This document shows, in pieces, positions 33,061 to 44,790 of a stretch of 64,000 nucleotides of DNA. The notes under the pieces are model-generated. The model did not search any database and had not been told where the DNA came from. It was given only the letters and a program-made list of their open reading frames with translations. Within the stretch, counting starts at the first letter, position 1; every line of letters starts with the position of its first letter. The stretch is from Hyaloperonospora brassicae (lineage: Eukaryota; Oomycota; Peronosporomycetes; Peronosporales; Peronosporaceae), in contig CANTFL010000988.1 in NCBI GenBank assembly GCA_947650285.1, forward strand, positions 100,029 through 164,028, given 5' to 3'. A program made the translations under genes and the position numbers.

Positions 33061-33235
33061 AACTACTGACCTTTAAATTGATACCTTGCCACTGGGAAGG
33101 TAAGGCCACTTCCGATAGCGGATCTTGTGTGGGGGGCTAATAGAGACGAATTCTAAGGCAGAATACATCCTGGTGTTTTATTCGCACTTATTTTTGTGTC
33201 GCGAATGTCTTTAACAGAGGGACCAAAGTGTATTC

Positions 33236-33690
33236 CTTCAGGCGGGAAGGCTTAACAAGTTCCTTAAAGAACGACAAAGACGTGCCACGTAAATAGAAAA
33301 TGGAGTAGTATTTAATATCGTATTATCCTTCAACTTCTTTACTATATCCTTGCCTTATAATCTGACCTCTTGTTTTGACTGGCCAGGAGTAGCTCGACCT
33401 TGAGGGGCTGAGTGCAACCGATGAGAGACCGAGGTCTACCGATGGGATACCGGGCCCATAAATGAGATTCCGAGGTCTGCCGATGAGAGACCGGGCCTTT
33501 TGATGAGGGAACGTGGTCTACGCCTTTCAGTATCATTTAACGGTTACCCTTGCAATGATCTTTACTTGATGAGCTTTGCCTGTTCTTCCCATATAAGAAT
33601 CGCGTCACCTCAGTGAGCTCCTTTTTCTATCTACTCCTTCCCCCCGGCTGCGATTTATTTTTCTTTATTCCTTTGGCCTCCAGGTATAAT
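33236..33690 (+). repeat. LTR-like block of a second gypsy family, copy 1
   Basis: It is related to 44,283-44,790: both have GGCGGG, AACGACAAAG.CGTGCCACG, a TTGACTGGCCAGGAG-like box, several GA.GAGACCGAGGTCTA.CGATG units and a CGTCACCTC.GTGAGC box in the same order. The spaced GAGGTCTACCGATGAG units (33,415-33,520) are tandem and themselves degenerate. Confidence 0.5.
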
Positions 33691-34019
33691 ATTTTGTAAA
33701 GCCCTTCACCACAGCGGCCCCTTGGACTTCCTCAGCCTTATAGCAGCTTGAGCACGCGAATGCCTTTACCGCGTGAACCGCGTAAGTTATGATGCTTGCT
33801 CTCCGTGGGGTGATCCTCATCTAGCTTTGTGTCGCTCCAGCGATGTCTTCGCCCGAGATCGGTTCTACGCTCGAATAATCAGTCTCGGTCTCCCCCGAGC
33901 CTTCGTTAAATCCTTCCGCCGGCTTTGGGGTGACGGCACCGTTGGCAGTGACACCGCCAAAATTCTTTCACGACGAGAAACCCTCAGTTACTCCTACTTA
34001 ATGCTCTATCTCACTTAGT

Positions 34020-35480
34020 TTCCCTGCTGCTACGAGTGGTTCTGATTGACTCTTCGGCTACCACGCTGTCCAGCCCCGCTAGTAGACATCGGGCCCTGGG
34101 TGGCTTGCAGGTCAGCGTGGCTTCGTAGGCCCGCCTCGTTGAGGCTCGCGGGAGTCGACTACGGTTACTCTCTCCTTCAGCTACCTACTGGACGGACCCG
34201 TGTGAGCGCCTGGAGAAGGAGCTGCGTGACAGTGGAGATCTTGTGGTCCAGCTCCTCGAGAGTTTTTAGTACGATAGGGCGCTGGTTGACCATCTGCGGT
34301 GACAGATCGACAATAGCCAAGTTAATAATATCTCCTTGCAGCGGATCTGGATCACGTCGACATCTCCCCTTGGCCTCCGAAAATTATGCCCATATTCTGG
34401 TGGCCTCTTCCGCGGCTTCAAGTCCTTCTTTAGGGGAAGGGGGCGATTAAAAGGACTTACTACCATAATCATCCTGTCTCGGGGGTAGTCGGCTGCATCT
34501 TCTGTATCCAGCAAGCAACCCGGCGTGCATCCTCTCGCCTTTCCGCCAAGCCCTACAAGTCTCTCAAGTCCGGCGCGTCCAGTACCCTTGCTTCTCGACG
34601 GCTAAGATTGGGGTCTCTGGCGGGGCCTCTCTTCCTGTATTATCGGAATCTGATGACGGACTTTCTAGCAGTGACAGTAAGGTGGTACGAGCGACCTTGG
34701 CCAAGTTGCGGTCTTTCGATCTACGTCCCGCGTCTACCGGCCTACCAGTCACTCCAGCAGAAACCAATTCTATCGCGAAGATGGTCTCCACCACAAGCCG
34801 TTCGTTGAAACAGGATATGTTCGGGTGTATAAGATCATAGGTCCATTTGGTCCCCGAAAAAGAGGCTGCTACTGCGGGTGCAGGAGACTCTGCGCCACTT
34901 AGTCACCCATACTTGTTACTGAGGGGTGTCAGTATCTCTGAGTACATGCGGGCGAAGTTCTTCTCCTTGGATGAAGTCGGGCCTTGATTGGCCGACCTCG
35001 TTAATTTTTGGAGCATCAGCACGATGGGCCGTGGTGACTTGGTCGACCGTCTGGAACTGCCGTAGGGTAGTTTAAACCACAGGATGGGATCGTGGACCGC
35101 CCGCCAAGAGGGATCCTATATTTGTTAAGTTCCCCATGCTAAATACTCTGCTGGAAATCAAGCCGTGGGTGTCCGCGCGAGTCTCCCTGTCGCCCATGTA
35201 CTCCCGACCGGTGGGTTGATTTGCTGAACTGGACACGGCCTACACCCGCTTTGACGAAGACCACAGCTAAGAGCTTTGGGAAGCGACCGAATGCCTGTTT
35301 ATTTAAAGGATCAAGCGCGAACGAGCACCTTACTCGTTTTGTATTACAACGCGCGGAAGAAACATCGAGGGTGAGTCGGCTAGGGCGTGGCGCGAAGTGA
35401 TCACTTGATCATTAAGGGGATGAGTAGTGGCCGATGCGACCTCGACGTCTGTCTGGAACCCTTATTCTGACACATTTCTT
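34020..35480 (+). pseudogene. Gag-like relic
   Basis: The + frame with few stops from about 34,560 reads GASLPVLSESDDGLSSSDSK, VVRATLAKLRSFDLRP, LLLRGVSISEYMRAKFFSLD, LADLVNFWSISTMGRGDLVDR; later pieces give HVLPTGGLIC and LVLYYNARKKHRG. The style (disordered start, then helical capsid-like part) fits a gypsy gag. Stops near 34,840, 34,985 and after 35,130 show it is dead. It lies between the LTR-like blocks at 33.2 and 35.7 kb. Confidence 0.45.
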
Positions 35481-35679
35481 GGCCTCGCGATGTAGTGTAC
35501 TGTCTCCCTGGCCTCGAGGAGAGGTACGATCCGGTCAACTTGTTGGATGCCCTTCGGGCATTCAACTCCTAATGAACCTGGCCCATTCAGTATAGGTGTC
35601 CTTGGAGCCCCACCGTAGTGCATTGGTCCCTCGCATTTAAAAAAGTTTAGGCCACCTGCTCAGGTCTTCTCCCCGAAAA

Positions 35680-35880
35680 GCACGTACTATAATTTGCTTT
35701 GACGAAGACTTTGCGATTTCGCCTACTTTTCATCTTATTTTTCTTGTTTCTTTTTTCTTGTCCTAAACAGGATTAGCTTGACCTCGAGGATCCGGGGTCG
35801 ACCCTGAGGGGTCAGGGTCTACCGAGAAGGGACGGGCCTATTAAAGAGGGAAAAAGGTCTAGCACCCGAGGTCTTCGACA
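35680..35880 (+). repeat. LTR-like block of the second gypsy family, fragment
   Basis: Shares with 33,340-33,520 the series TTGACCTCGAGGATCCGGGG and GGTCTACCGAGAAGGGACGGGCC units in the same order and direction. It could be the right LTR of the gag-bearing relic before it. Confidence 0.4.
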
Positions 35881-36482
35881 CTCATAGCTATTCTTTATGA
35901 CTCTGCATTATTTTGAATCGATTATGGCTCGTTTCTTTGCGCTCCAAATCTCGAAGTAAGGCTTCACAATTTTTATCGATTTCATCGACCTATAAAGGAT
36001 CTGCATGTCTGTTCACTGGATGAGAAATGTTCGTTGTTTTCGTCCAGACCACGTCTATTTGCTAGTATGGTTTCCCAGGATCCTCTCGACTTCTTATTCA
36101 CCTTGCTACAGTTCTCGCACCCAAATATAATCCGGTATCAAGCATTAGGCAAAATTGACCCGGTCTGCCTTGTCTATTGCTAATACACCACTAGTTCGAT
36201 CGAGGAACTTACTGATCCTTTTGAGCTCGGAAATATTTACGATCAGGAATAACCTGTATTATGTACCTCTTGTTTCTAAGCACACCGCTTAATCTCCAAC
36301 CTGCTTCAAAATACTCGGAAAGATCCATGACAAAGGTGGGCCAGTTTCCTAGCGTATCTTCCTTTCATTTGGATCAGGGTGAAGCCACACTTGGTTTCCT
36401 AGTTGTATTTGTAGGCGACCACACTTTCGCTGTGTGCTTGTATACGCGCTTGACTCGTTTCCCGTAGATTCTCGTTTACTTG

Positions 36483-39400
36483 TCATCTTGCTCGTTGGTA
36501 CTGACTCGAATTGCAATAACTTCCTCTTCGAGTTTTAGCCTCTTGGCGTCTGACATTCACCGCTGGTAGCGTAGTCCTGGGGGCGGTCCTAGCATCCCAA
36601 CCATGAAGCCGATAGAACGGTGTCTCATTCCGCAATCTGTCGTGAGCTTTGTTCATCGCAAACGTCAAAGTCCCACATACTCGTCCCAGTACCGCCTTGC
36701 TACGTCGGAGACATACATCTTGATGGATCTATTCAGGTTCTGAACCAGTCTCTCTACAGTATCATTCGCCAGAGGCCGGTTGAATATTGTTGCTTGTCAC
36801 GTCGGCCCAAGATACGATGTAATGCTAGAACGAAGTCCAACGTTAATCTTGGTTTTTGATCGTGTCGGATTGCCTCAATAGCACCCGAACGGCGAGAAAT
36901 ACATTATTCGTATCCCTCGACCACCATCTGGGCCGTTCGTGAAGCACTGGCCTTATTCATCACACATTTTGTGAACAAATTAATGCGAATCTGTAATTTT
37001 GTGCTTTCTATATGCATCCACACTTTTCGGGCTCAGTATTCATGCAGAAACCCACGTATCTCTGCATACTTCCAAAAAAACTTTTCATTGACAGTTCCGC
37101 CGAATACTACACTAGGTACGTCCAATTAAGTAATGAAATCCTTTCAAACTCGTGTGATAAAGGTAGAGAAAGTCAGTCTGTATCTATACCGGTACCACCA
37201 ATCTGGCAGTCACATCAAGATTGTCTCTTCGACTCTCTAGACGGGGCAGAAAACCAATCGTTCTTCTTCACTGAAGTCGTAGTATCCAAGATCGTACTGC
37301 ATGGCGTGGAAATATACGGGCCGGTAGCTCCAGTCTCCCTTCAATTATGTCTCTTAATCTCGCAACAGCTTTCTTAACCCTGTGCTTTTAGTAGCCAGTC
37401 CGCACAGGGTCGTTGTACCACTTCTACTGGCATGGTCCCCGCGGGTATCTAATAGTGGACAGTAACCGGGTCACCACGAAGATCCTGACAGATGGACTTT
37501 GGCCTCTAGGAATTGACAATTCAGGCAAACCATTCGTCACTTCTAAACCTAAACACGCTTATTCGGTTTTGACTTGATTCCCTCCTGCTGGTTTAAGGCT
37601 GTACTGGTCTACTGGCCCGCGATCTGATCAAAATCGCGTTTCTTATATAGGAATTCATGTGAGGGCCACGACTGAAGTTAATTTAACGCCTTTGCTCATA
37701 ACGGAGATAGACGGGAGTAATAACAATTGATCTTTCCACGCATCTGTGGTGCACCAAATTGGACTCCCCACAGATAACTGATCACCGTCACCCCAGAGGC
37801 CCTAGCAGATTAAAATCCAGCAACACGCACTCGTATCTAGTATCATTTACAGTAGACGCAGCAAGGTAATATGAGGCGGCTTCGAATATGGTCCATGTAA
37901 AATTTCTTTATACGATGGCGTTACAGACCCCACCTCCTTGTTTAACACAATCCTGCCCATCGAAACTCACTACATAAACTTCTTCTTCGGGTTATACTAT
38001 GGGCGTCGGTAGGTCGATCGTTTGTCTTGACTGTTTCTTAGGAGCAATTGGCGCCAAAATTGAGTCTACACTTTCTCGTAGACTTTTAACTCCCCCAGCA
38101 CCTGGTTTTCGCCTTTCTTCCAATTCCAGGGTTTTTAACGTATACTGAGCCAATAGGGAGAACCAATTTTTCAGGCGCCTCTGAAACCCGAAAGATTTAA
38201 CTAATTATTACAATGTCGAATGTCTCGTCCGGAATATAAGGTGCTGGGTGACAAATATTGCTAAACAAGTTTATAGTATCCGCAGTAAGGAGAATACTTC
38301 TTTTTTCGCGGTACTGTAACTCAGTTCATTCGCCTCGAGGGTCCGTTTTGCTCACATGATCTTGTATAAATGACGTTGAGATATTCCACTTGTACTACTG
38401 ACGACGAGACAGCCCACTTGCTCAATAAACTCGGCTTCTTCGGCCGGGTTATAATGTCGCAGAATGGGTAACGTAGCATCTTGCCCTTGAGCATGGAGAA
38501 AGCTACCTGAAATCGCGATTGATTTTCCTTGTTTCCTCCTTGATGGGTGCGATGTCTCTTTTTTTATTTACACTGCCGTGCGTGGAAATATACACCTGTG
38601 AACTCGTAGAGGATCGATGGGTACACAGCATAGTCATCAATATACCTTCTATAATAGTTCAAGCTTTCATCAAGCGATTGCATGCCTTTTAATGTCATCG
38701 ACAAGGATAGGTCGACATAATATTAGAGTTCCATAGGGTGAGCGTCCAGTCCTACACTAGATACCCGATCTCCGAGGTAGTTGACCTTCATGCACCCCGA
38801 CGAGCTTTTTAATGCAATCACATCTTAAAATCTCTACTGCTTTCAGTAGTCGCACACATCGAACAGCTGTTCCACCTTCTTTCATATCAAATCTAACGAT
38901 TTGACGAATATTCGAATGTCATCTGTGTGTTGTCGTCGACTCAGTATCGAGTAACCCGACTTGACATCTAGTTTCTCCGTCGTGATCGGATCTTCTAGTC
39001 CATCAAAATTTGTATTTTGATCAAATCGTAAATACCTATTTGATATACTAAATAAAAAGTTGATGGTATATCTGAGGCGCTCGATGGGGTCCGAATGGCA
39101 ACCGAAGCCATCAACTAATCGAATTGGAGTGACAAAGGCCGAACTCGTCTCGCCCTTTCAGTCATGACGAAGACTCAAAAATCACTCGACAAATCAAGTA
39201 AACAGTATTGCTATGCCTCATCTATATGCTTCACGGTTCGTTATTCAAAGACATGTGATCGACCGTTTGTTGGGGTATTTTATTCACCAGCTAATAGTCG
39301 ATTCACATCATGATATCCACCATATTCAATTTTACAAATATCACAATTGGGATGATCCATGGAATATTAAAGGGTTATAATGATCACTAATAGCATTCTA
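36483..39400 (-). pseudogene. Gypsy pol relic (RT, RNase H, integrase)
   Basis: On the minus strand, from high to low coordinates: near 38,790 KVNYLGDRVSS.GLDAHP (end of RT), near 38,470 MLKGKMLRYPF with the following AEEAEFIEQVGCLVVSS in a shifted frame, then LEANELSYSTAKKEVFSLLRIL near 38,300 (RNase H), and at 36483-36668 AMNKAHDRLRNETPFYRLHGW (integrase core end). These match a different gypsy lineage from A/B/C. Many stops; no LTR pair can be tied to it with confidence. Confidence 0.65.
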
Positions 39401-39429
39401 ATAATAAATTCTTCCAACGGCTCTTTAGT

Positions 39430-40840
39430 GTGGTAGAGGGGATATCCGTACGCGGTGCGCAATCTTCTTTGCATTCCCAACATCATTGTCACATATATTC
39501 CCTCGGGCGGCTGGTGTCAGGGACCCCTTTTTTTATTAACAGATGCGTTAGTTACATAATTTTCGTCGCAGCCAGTCCATCTCCTCGGGCGTATTCCCAT
39601 CTCGATCAGGAATTTGTAAGATGTTTGACTCGTTATAATGGGTGAAGGGTCCACTTCCGGTATGATGGCCCATCCGTGGTTTACATATTCGGCCCAACCT
39701 TTTTTACTCTCTTAAGTACACATGTGGTCATACGTCTGCAGTAATTTGTCTTTACTGGCTTCCAAATAATTAACTGTGGCTTTTCAGGTGAAATACTCTC
39801 GGACCTGCATTTTTCTTGAGCGGTGTCTTCCTGTAGGTGCACCTTTTTTGAAAAATTGTTTCTCTCGCGGGCTCCTATTGGTGCGACAGGTTCATCATTT
39901 CGGTCGAAACCTTTGAACGCTGTAAAATATACGACGGGGTTATACAATGGTGTTCCACCAGCGGCCCCTCGTCCTCCCTGTTTGGTCGACCTGAGGGCCG
40001 ACTTGGTCAGTAGTGGCTTCATACGCCAGCTATTGCCACGCTGGTGTTGTTTCCGCACCAATGCAAGTATCGCCACTTTTAACTGGTCTCGCTTTTAGAA
40101 ATATAAAAGCGTATAACAAGGTGAGCCTGCTACATGTTGTTATTACAAATTTTGTCTATGTAATTAAATCTTCATTTATGCGGATATCAATACTCACTCT
40201 TGTAAGTAAAGATTAAGGATCTTATTTTCGAAGGCAATATCCAGGAGAGCTCCACTTCTTTATTATTACATGCCGTGACATCAACAAGATAAACCATCCA
40301 TCGATGGTAGCCGCGCGCAATAGGTGGCGGGCGCAATCCCTCGTATGTAGTTTCTATTTTATCACAGTCTGAGCACGACAAATATGTCTTATTAACGAGA
40401 CAAAACGATGCCTAATACAGTATTACCTTTCTACCTCATTAAAGTAGTTACTGCTCCATCTTTTCCCTTCCTCGGTACGTACAGTGTCCGTGTACTTTAG
40501 GAGATCCCACCATTGAACTACCATCATTACAAGTGGATTTTCGGGTATCTGATTCGAGTGTGCTGATTTCCAGAGCCTTACATTTCCATCTTCATTTGAA
40601 TTTTTCACTTTTTCCTAACCCGTGCAATTCTAAGCTTGCACTTAATTATAGTACAAATGTTATTAGTTGTGAGTGACTTAAGCTCCGAGTTTCACTCTTG
40701 CCCCGAGATGTAAGTCACGACGCGTAATTAGCCAGTATAAGTAAAAAAATCAGGTAGATGGAAATCTTCTCTCTTGTTTACAGGGTGTAAGAGTAAAGAG
40801 GTTGTATTTGTGGAGAAGAGCAGAAGAATATTGATGGAAA
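39430..40840. other. Unassigned stretch upstream of the pol relic
   Basis: A 131-aa open frame on minus (39681-40076) could be a remnant of the protease/linker part of the same relic, but has no motif I recognise. The rest shows nothing. Confidence 0.3.
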
Positions 40841-41309
40841 GTGTGGATCGCGCCTACCGCATTAAGTGAGAGATCGATTTGATTGGTGTAGTGCGCTCGG
40901 AGATAGGCCCGTTGGCACTAATGATGGGATCACACGACTGAATGGCGAAAAACGACCGTGGAAATTATGCGAATTAATATACCTAACGGTCAAGAAGGAG
41001 TATAGTCAATGGTCTAGGACTGACCGATAACGATCCACGATCAAGGGCTTGGATCACCAAGTTACAAGAACCGGATCGCTCAAGGGGTGAACATCAAATG
41101 GAATGCTGGATCGCTAACGACAATGGAAAATAGGTGAATATGGAAACAAGCTGGAAGAGTGGATCGTCAGCATCATCAAACATGCGAGGTCTCTAAAGTA
41201 ACGGCGATCCGACGGTGAATGCCCGATCAGAGACTCCAGAGATTGATCCCGATCCACCCTGGGTGTGTAATGCTTGATTGGGTGGACACATAATTGGTGT
41301 GGATCACAT

Positions 41310-41480
41310 ACCGAGATCCACTACCCAAACGGTCCACCCCAAGCGATCCACTATCCGAGTGATCCACCACTAGTGATACACAATGGAGCTATCCACAATG
41401 GATCTATCCACAATGGAGCGATCCACTATGGATCGAACCACTATGGAGTGATCCACCACCTATCGATCCGCTTCCTAGCG
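41310..41480 (+). repeat. Tandem GATCCACTATGG-type repeats
   Basis: About a dozen units of 12-14 bp built on GATCCAC plus TATGGA/AATGGA. A chance open frame over it reads as an IHxG repeat. It lies where an LTR or leader would be expected and may be promoter-like. Confidence 0.6.
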
Positions 41481-42157
41481 ATCCGCTACGGATTATCTGC
41501 TGTGGACCACATGATGCACGAGGTAAACTACATAGACAGGCGATACGCAACAGTGATCTAGTGAACAGATAGGCATAGTCATAGGTTTTGGATTTGAATG
41601 GTTGAAATTAAACAGAATTGAATTTGCAACAAAAGACACGCGTTAACTTCTCCCGAACAGGAAATTTGGCCTCCCGTTGAATAGATAGCGGCCTGTGTCT
41701 ATACAAACTTCGACCTTGGATTGTCTGTCCAGGCGGAACATCATTTCTCACCCTCCCCAACTGCGGTCGGACGTAGGGAACCTAACGGCTCAATTTCAAA
41801 ATCGCGAGACGGCTCAAGTGGTCAGAAGGATTGCGAATCAAGCATCACCCTTGGATACAGGCGACTCTGGAAGAGCGCCCAAGTTTACTTGCGATCTAGT
41901 GAAGAACTTCGACGCGATCCACCCCACATTTGACCGGGTGAAGAGTTTACACCCGGTCGATCCCTATCTCCAAACTGGTCAAGTTCAGATTCAGCTCAAG
42001 TCCACCATGAAGAGTGCGACTTACCCCCACCGACGGGTACACAATGTGAGCAAGAAGACACAGAGCACGGAATCGGGTTACCCCTCCGTTAGGCGGTCTT
42101 CCGGGCGTCAGTGGAGAGTCGGGATCACAAGTAATTTGTGATCACTACTCCACCACA

Positions 42158-44165
42158 ATGGTGCGCGTACCCGGATCTTCTGCTGACTCGGGATTTCACC
42201 GTGAGTCTCTGAGCGAAGAAGTCAAGATCAAAACTGAACCTGGGATAGAAGCACCAACAAAAGAGGGATCTAGCATACGCGTGAGAATAAAGGATCTCCA
42301 GAGTGTCAAAGCTTTAAGAAGGGCTTTGATGACAAGAAATTAAAAGAGGAAGATCGGTCGCACGATCGGAAAGAGAACGCCCCAATCCCTCCTGACGTTC
42401 CTTCGGGGGCCACCGTAGATCGCGCTGAAAAGCAAGATCTGCAGGATGGAAGTCCTAGGGGAATCCCCAAACGATTTTCATTCATATCAGACGAACCATT
42501 ATACATGATGATGAAAGAAGCAAAGAGTGCGGACGAATCTAAGAAGATGGCCGCGGTGTAACAAGATCGAAACGTCTACGAGAATAGGCAATTCGGAGAC
42601 AAATTCAAGACGGAGAAGACTAATCAAGCCTCACAGTAAGTGGATCGCGAAATGAAGTTTGAAGATTGGCGATTCGACGATAATAGCCGGGAATAACATT
42701 TGAAGGAGCTGAAGAAGCTATTGTCGATTGACCCTGTGATTAGGACGACCTAACCAAAGCTGACGGATCGCTACGAGGATTGATATCTGCACCCGAACCA
42801 ACTTCCAGCGTGTTGAAGGCGCTTTGGCGTCTAATTAAACTGCTAAATGAGGCGGGGTTCACTGCTGGAACGTTCAATGCGCAAACGCTACTAGATTGCA
42901 GCCACTATCGAGTCATCGCTGCCGGACAGTCGCTCTTTAAGACGTTGAGTCCGCTCATAGGCATACGTGACCCTGTAGACAACCCGACCCTGCCGATCGG
43001 CACCACGGATCAACGGATTACGCCGCGAGTCACGATGGACCAAGTTCTCACACCGATCAACGATTCCCCCAAGGATGAACACACTAAATCTCCCCGTTAT
43101 GCTTCAGCGAAGTCAGAAGAGGACTCTAAAGATTCGTTCGAGATCCAACGGATGTCGCTAAGACCAAAAGGCGCAAATCTATTGCGATCTAAATTTGAAC
43201 TAAATGAAGCAGAGGCGCAAGCGGTAAAGCCACCGGTGACGCAGTTCATGAACATGGTGATATCAGATCAGGCGAAACCATATTTTAGAGCATCCATGAA
43301 GAAATATGAGCTAGAACAATCCCGCATGAACGCCGGGCGATCGGCTATTCATTCAACCGAACCGGAGATCGATATGCCAGATGTCGACATGGAGTCGGTT
43401 GAATCGCGTCTTAGTAGATCGCACGACCATGATCATGCGCACCGAGACCAAGGTAATAAGAGATTACCACAGGTGGCAGCGGCATGAACATTGGATGGTG
43501 GTGGTTTCTCTATCCAAAGGATTCGGAAGTCTGGCATGGCCGAACTAAAAGAGTTTGACGGATGGGAGAAGAATGAAGAACGATCTAGAAACTTTATCAG
43601 TAAGGTGAAGTCAGCGTTCATACGCGATCAAGCGCCTGATGCGTAAAATTGCCTGGTGCTCAGCGATCTTCTTACGGGAACTACGCGTTACTGGTATAAC
43701 TAGATCAGTCGCTCGACGAGGACTTCGTGGAAAGCACTCCTTGAAGGCCTCATGGCCAAATAAGAAGGGAAGAACGGCATTTCTGTTGGGAATACCAAGC
43801 CGTAAGCGATAGAACGAGACTTCATTAAGTACTTGTACCGTCGGAATGTAGCTGCGATCCGGTCGAAGATCCCGATACGAGATACCAACCCGTAAGCGAT
43901 CAAACGAAACTCCATTGGAGTACTCGTACCGTCTAAACGCGGCTGCGATCCGGGTGAAGATCCCGATACGAGATGGACCGTCTGATATCCGCAAGGAACA
44001 TGTAAATCAATACATTGGTACCCTGGACGATCGTTAGTTGGTGAGAATGTTGACAATTTTACCCCTTCGAGATGCAGAAGATCTTGAAGAAACTCTGCAA
44101 GAATGCGAAAATATGGAAGCCCGGGAAGCTAAATCACTGTATAGGGGAGAAATATTTCGATAGTG
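42158..44165 (+). pseudogene. Gag of the second retroelement family
   Basis: Pieces in order: charged N-terminal part with RIKDLQSVKALRRAL; 42,345-42,560 in another frame with FSFISDEPLYMMMKEAKSAD; a 235-aa frame 42780-43487 ending in a His/Asp-rich tract; then MAELKEFDGWEKNEERSRNF and ISKVKSAFIRDQAPDA (43,536-43,643), DLLTGTTRYWY, ISRSTRTSWKALLEGL and KRSNETPLEYSYRLNAA with IPIRDGPSDIRKEHVNQY. This is the capsid pattern of oomycete gypsy gags. Frame breaks near 42,343, 42,560, 43,488 and 43,645. Positions 43,795-43,970 carry a tandem duplication. Confidence 0.7.
43795..43970 (+). repeat. 90-bp tandem duplication within gag
   Basis: Two adjacent units, each AAG(C/A)CGTAAGCGAT..AACGA.ACT through AAGATCCCGATACGAGA, encode the same capsid segment (KRSNETPLEYSYRLN..AAIR.KIPIRD) twice. 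The first unit has more damage, so the duplication is not fresh. Confidence 0.75.
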
Positions 44166-44282
44166 GATTATGTAGGGGTGCTACTAGAGACAAAATTACA
44201 CGCCAAATACTTCATGGAGTTTCTTTCGCGCTTATTCTTGCTTCGCCACTGTCTATGATGTAGATGCTACAGTAAACACCTT

Positions 44283-44790
44283 CCCCGAAAAAGGCGGGCA
44301 GAATTAACAGTTTCTTCAATAACGACAAAGTCGTGCCACGTGGATCGTAAAATTGAATAGTATTTATTATATCCCTATCCTTTAACTCATCTAGTCTATA
44401 TTCTCCAAACGCTCTGTCTCCTGATATTGAATGGCCAGGAGAGTTCTACCTTCACAATAGGGGGTAAATTAACGAGGGATCGAGGTTTATCGATAACGGA
44501 AAGAGGTATATCGATAGGAGAAAGAGGTCTATCGATGAGGTACCGAGGTCTATCGATGAGGGACTGAAGCCTACCATTAATTACCGGTCCCTTTGACAAG
44601 GTAACGTGGTTGACTCTATTTAGTAATGTTTTACCGGTACTTTGGTAATGATCTTCACTTAGTTAGTTCTGAAAGTTTTTCGTAGCTGAGGGAATCGTCA
44701 CCTCCGTGAGCCCCTTTCTCTCTGTTACCTACTCCCTGGTGTGCAGCCCCTTGTTCCTTTAACCTGCTGGTATGCAGGTCCACCCTTAAT
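44283..44790 (+). repeat. LTR-like block of the second gypsy family, copy 2
   Basis: Matches 33,236-33,690 in order and direction: GGCGGGCAGAATTAACAGTT, ACGACAAAGTCGTGCCACG, CTGGCCAGGAG, several GAGGTCTATCGATGAGG units and CGTCACCTCCGTGAGCCCC. It follows the gag relic by about 120 bases. Confidence 0.5.

Larger units (their letters stand above)
40845..44165 (+). mobile_element. Retroelement relic with GATC-rich leader and gag
   Basis: From about 40,845 the sequence is crowded with GATC words; 41,310-41,480 is a run of imperfect GATCCACTATGGA-type units. 41,590-42,150 matches the leader relic at 26.6-27.2 kb. From 42,158 to 44,165 gag-like protein pieces follow on +. No pol follows. An LTR-like block starts at 44,283. 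It is either a deletion product or a gag-only element. Confidence 0.6.

Noticed and set aside
41310..41480. Regularly spaced repeats considered as a CRISPR-like array
   Set aside because: Units are directly tandem and imperfect without unique spacers, and the genome is eukaryotic.
41274..41561. 95-aa frame with IHNG/IHYG repeats
   Set aside because: It is the translation of a short GATCCACTATGG tandem DNA repeat; no protein-like features.
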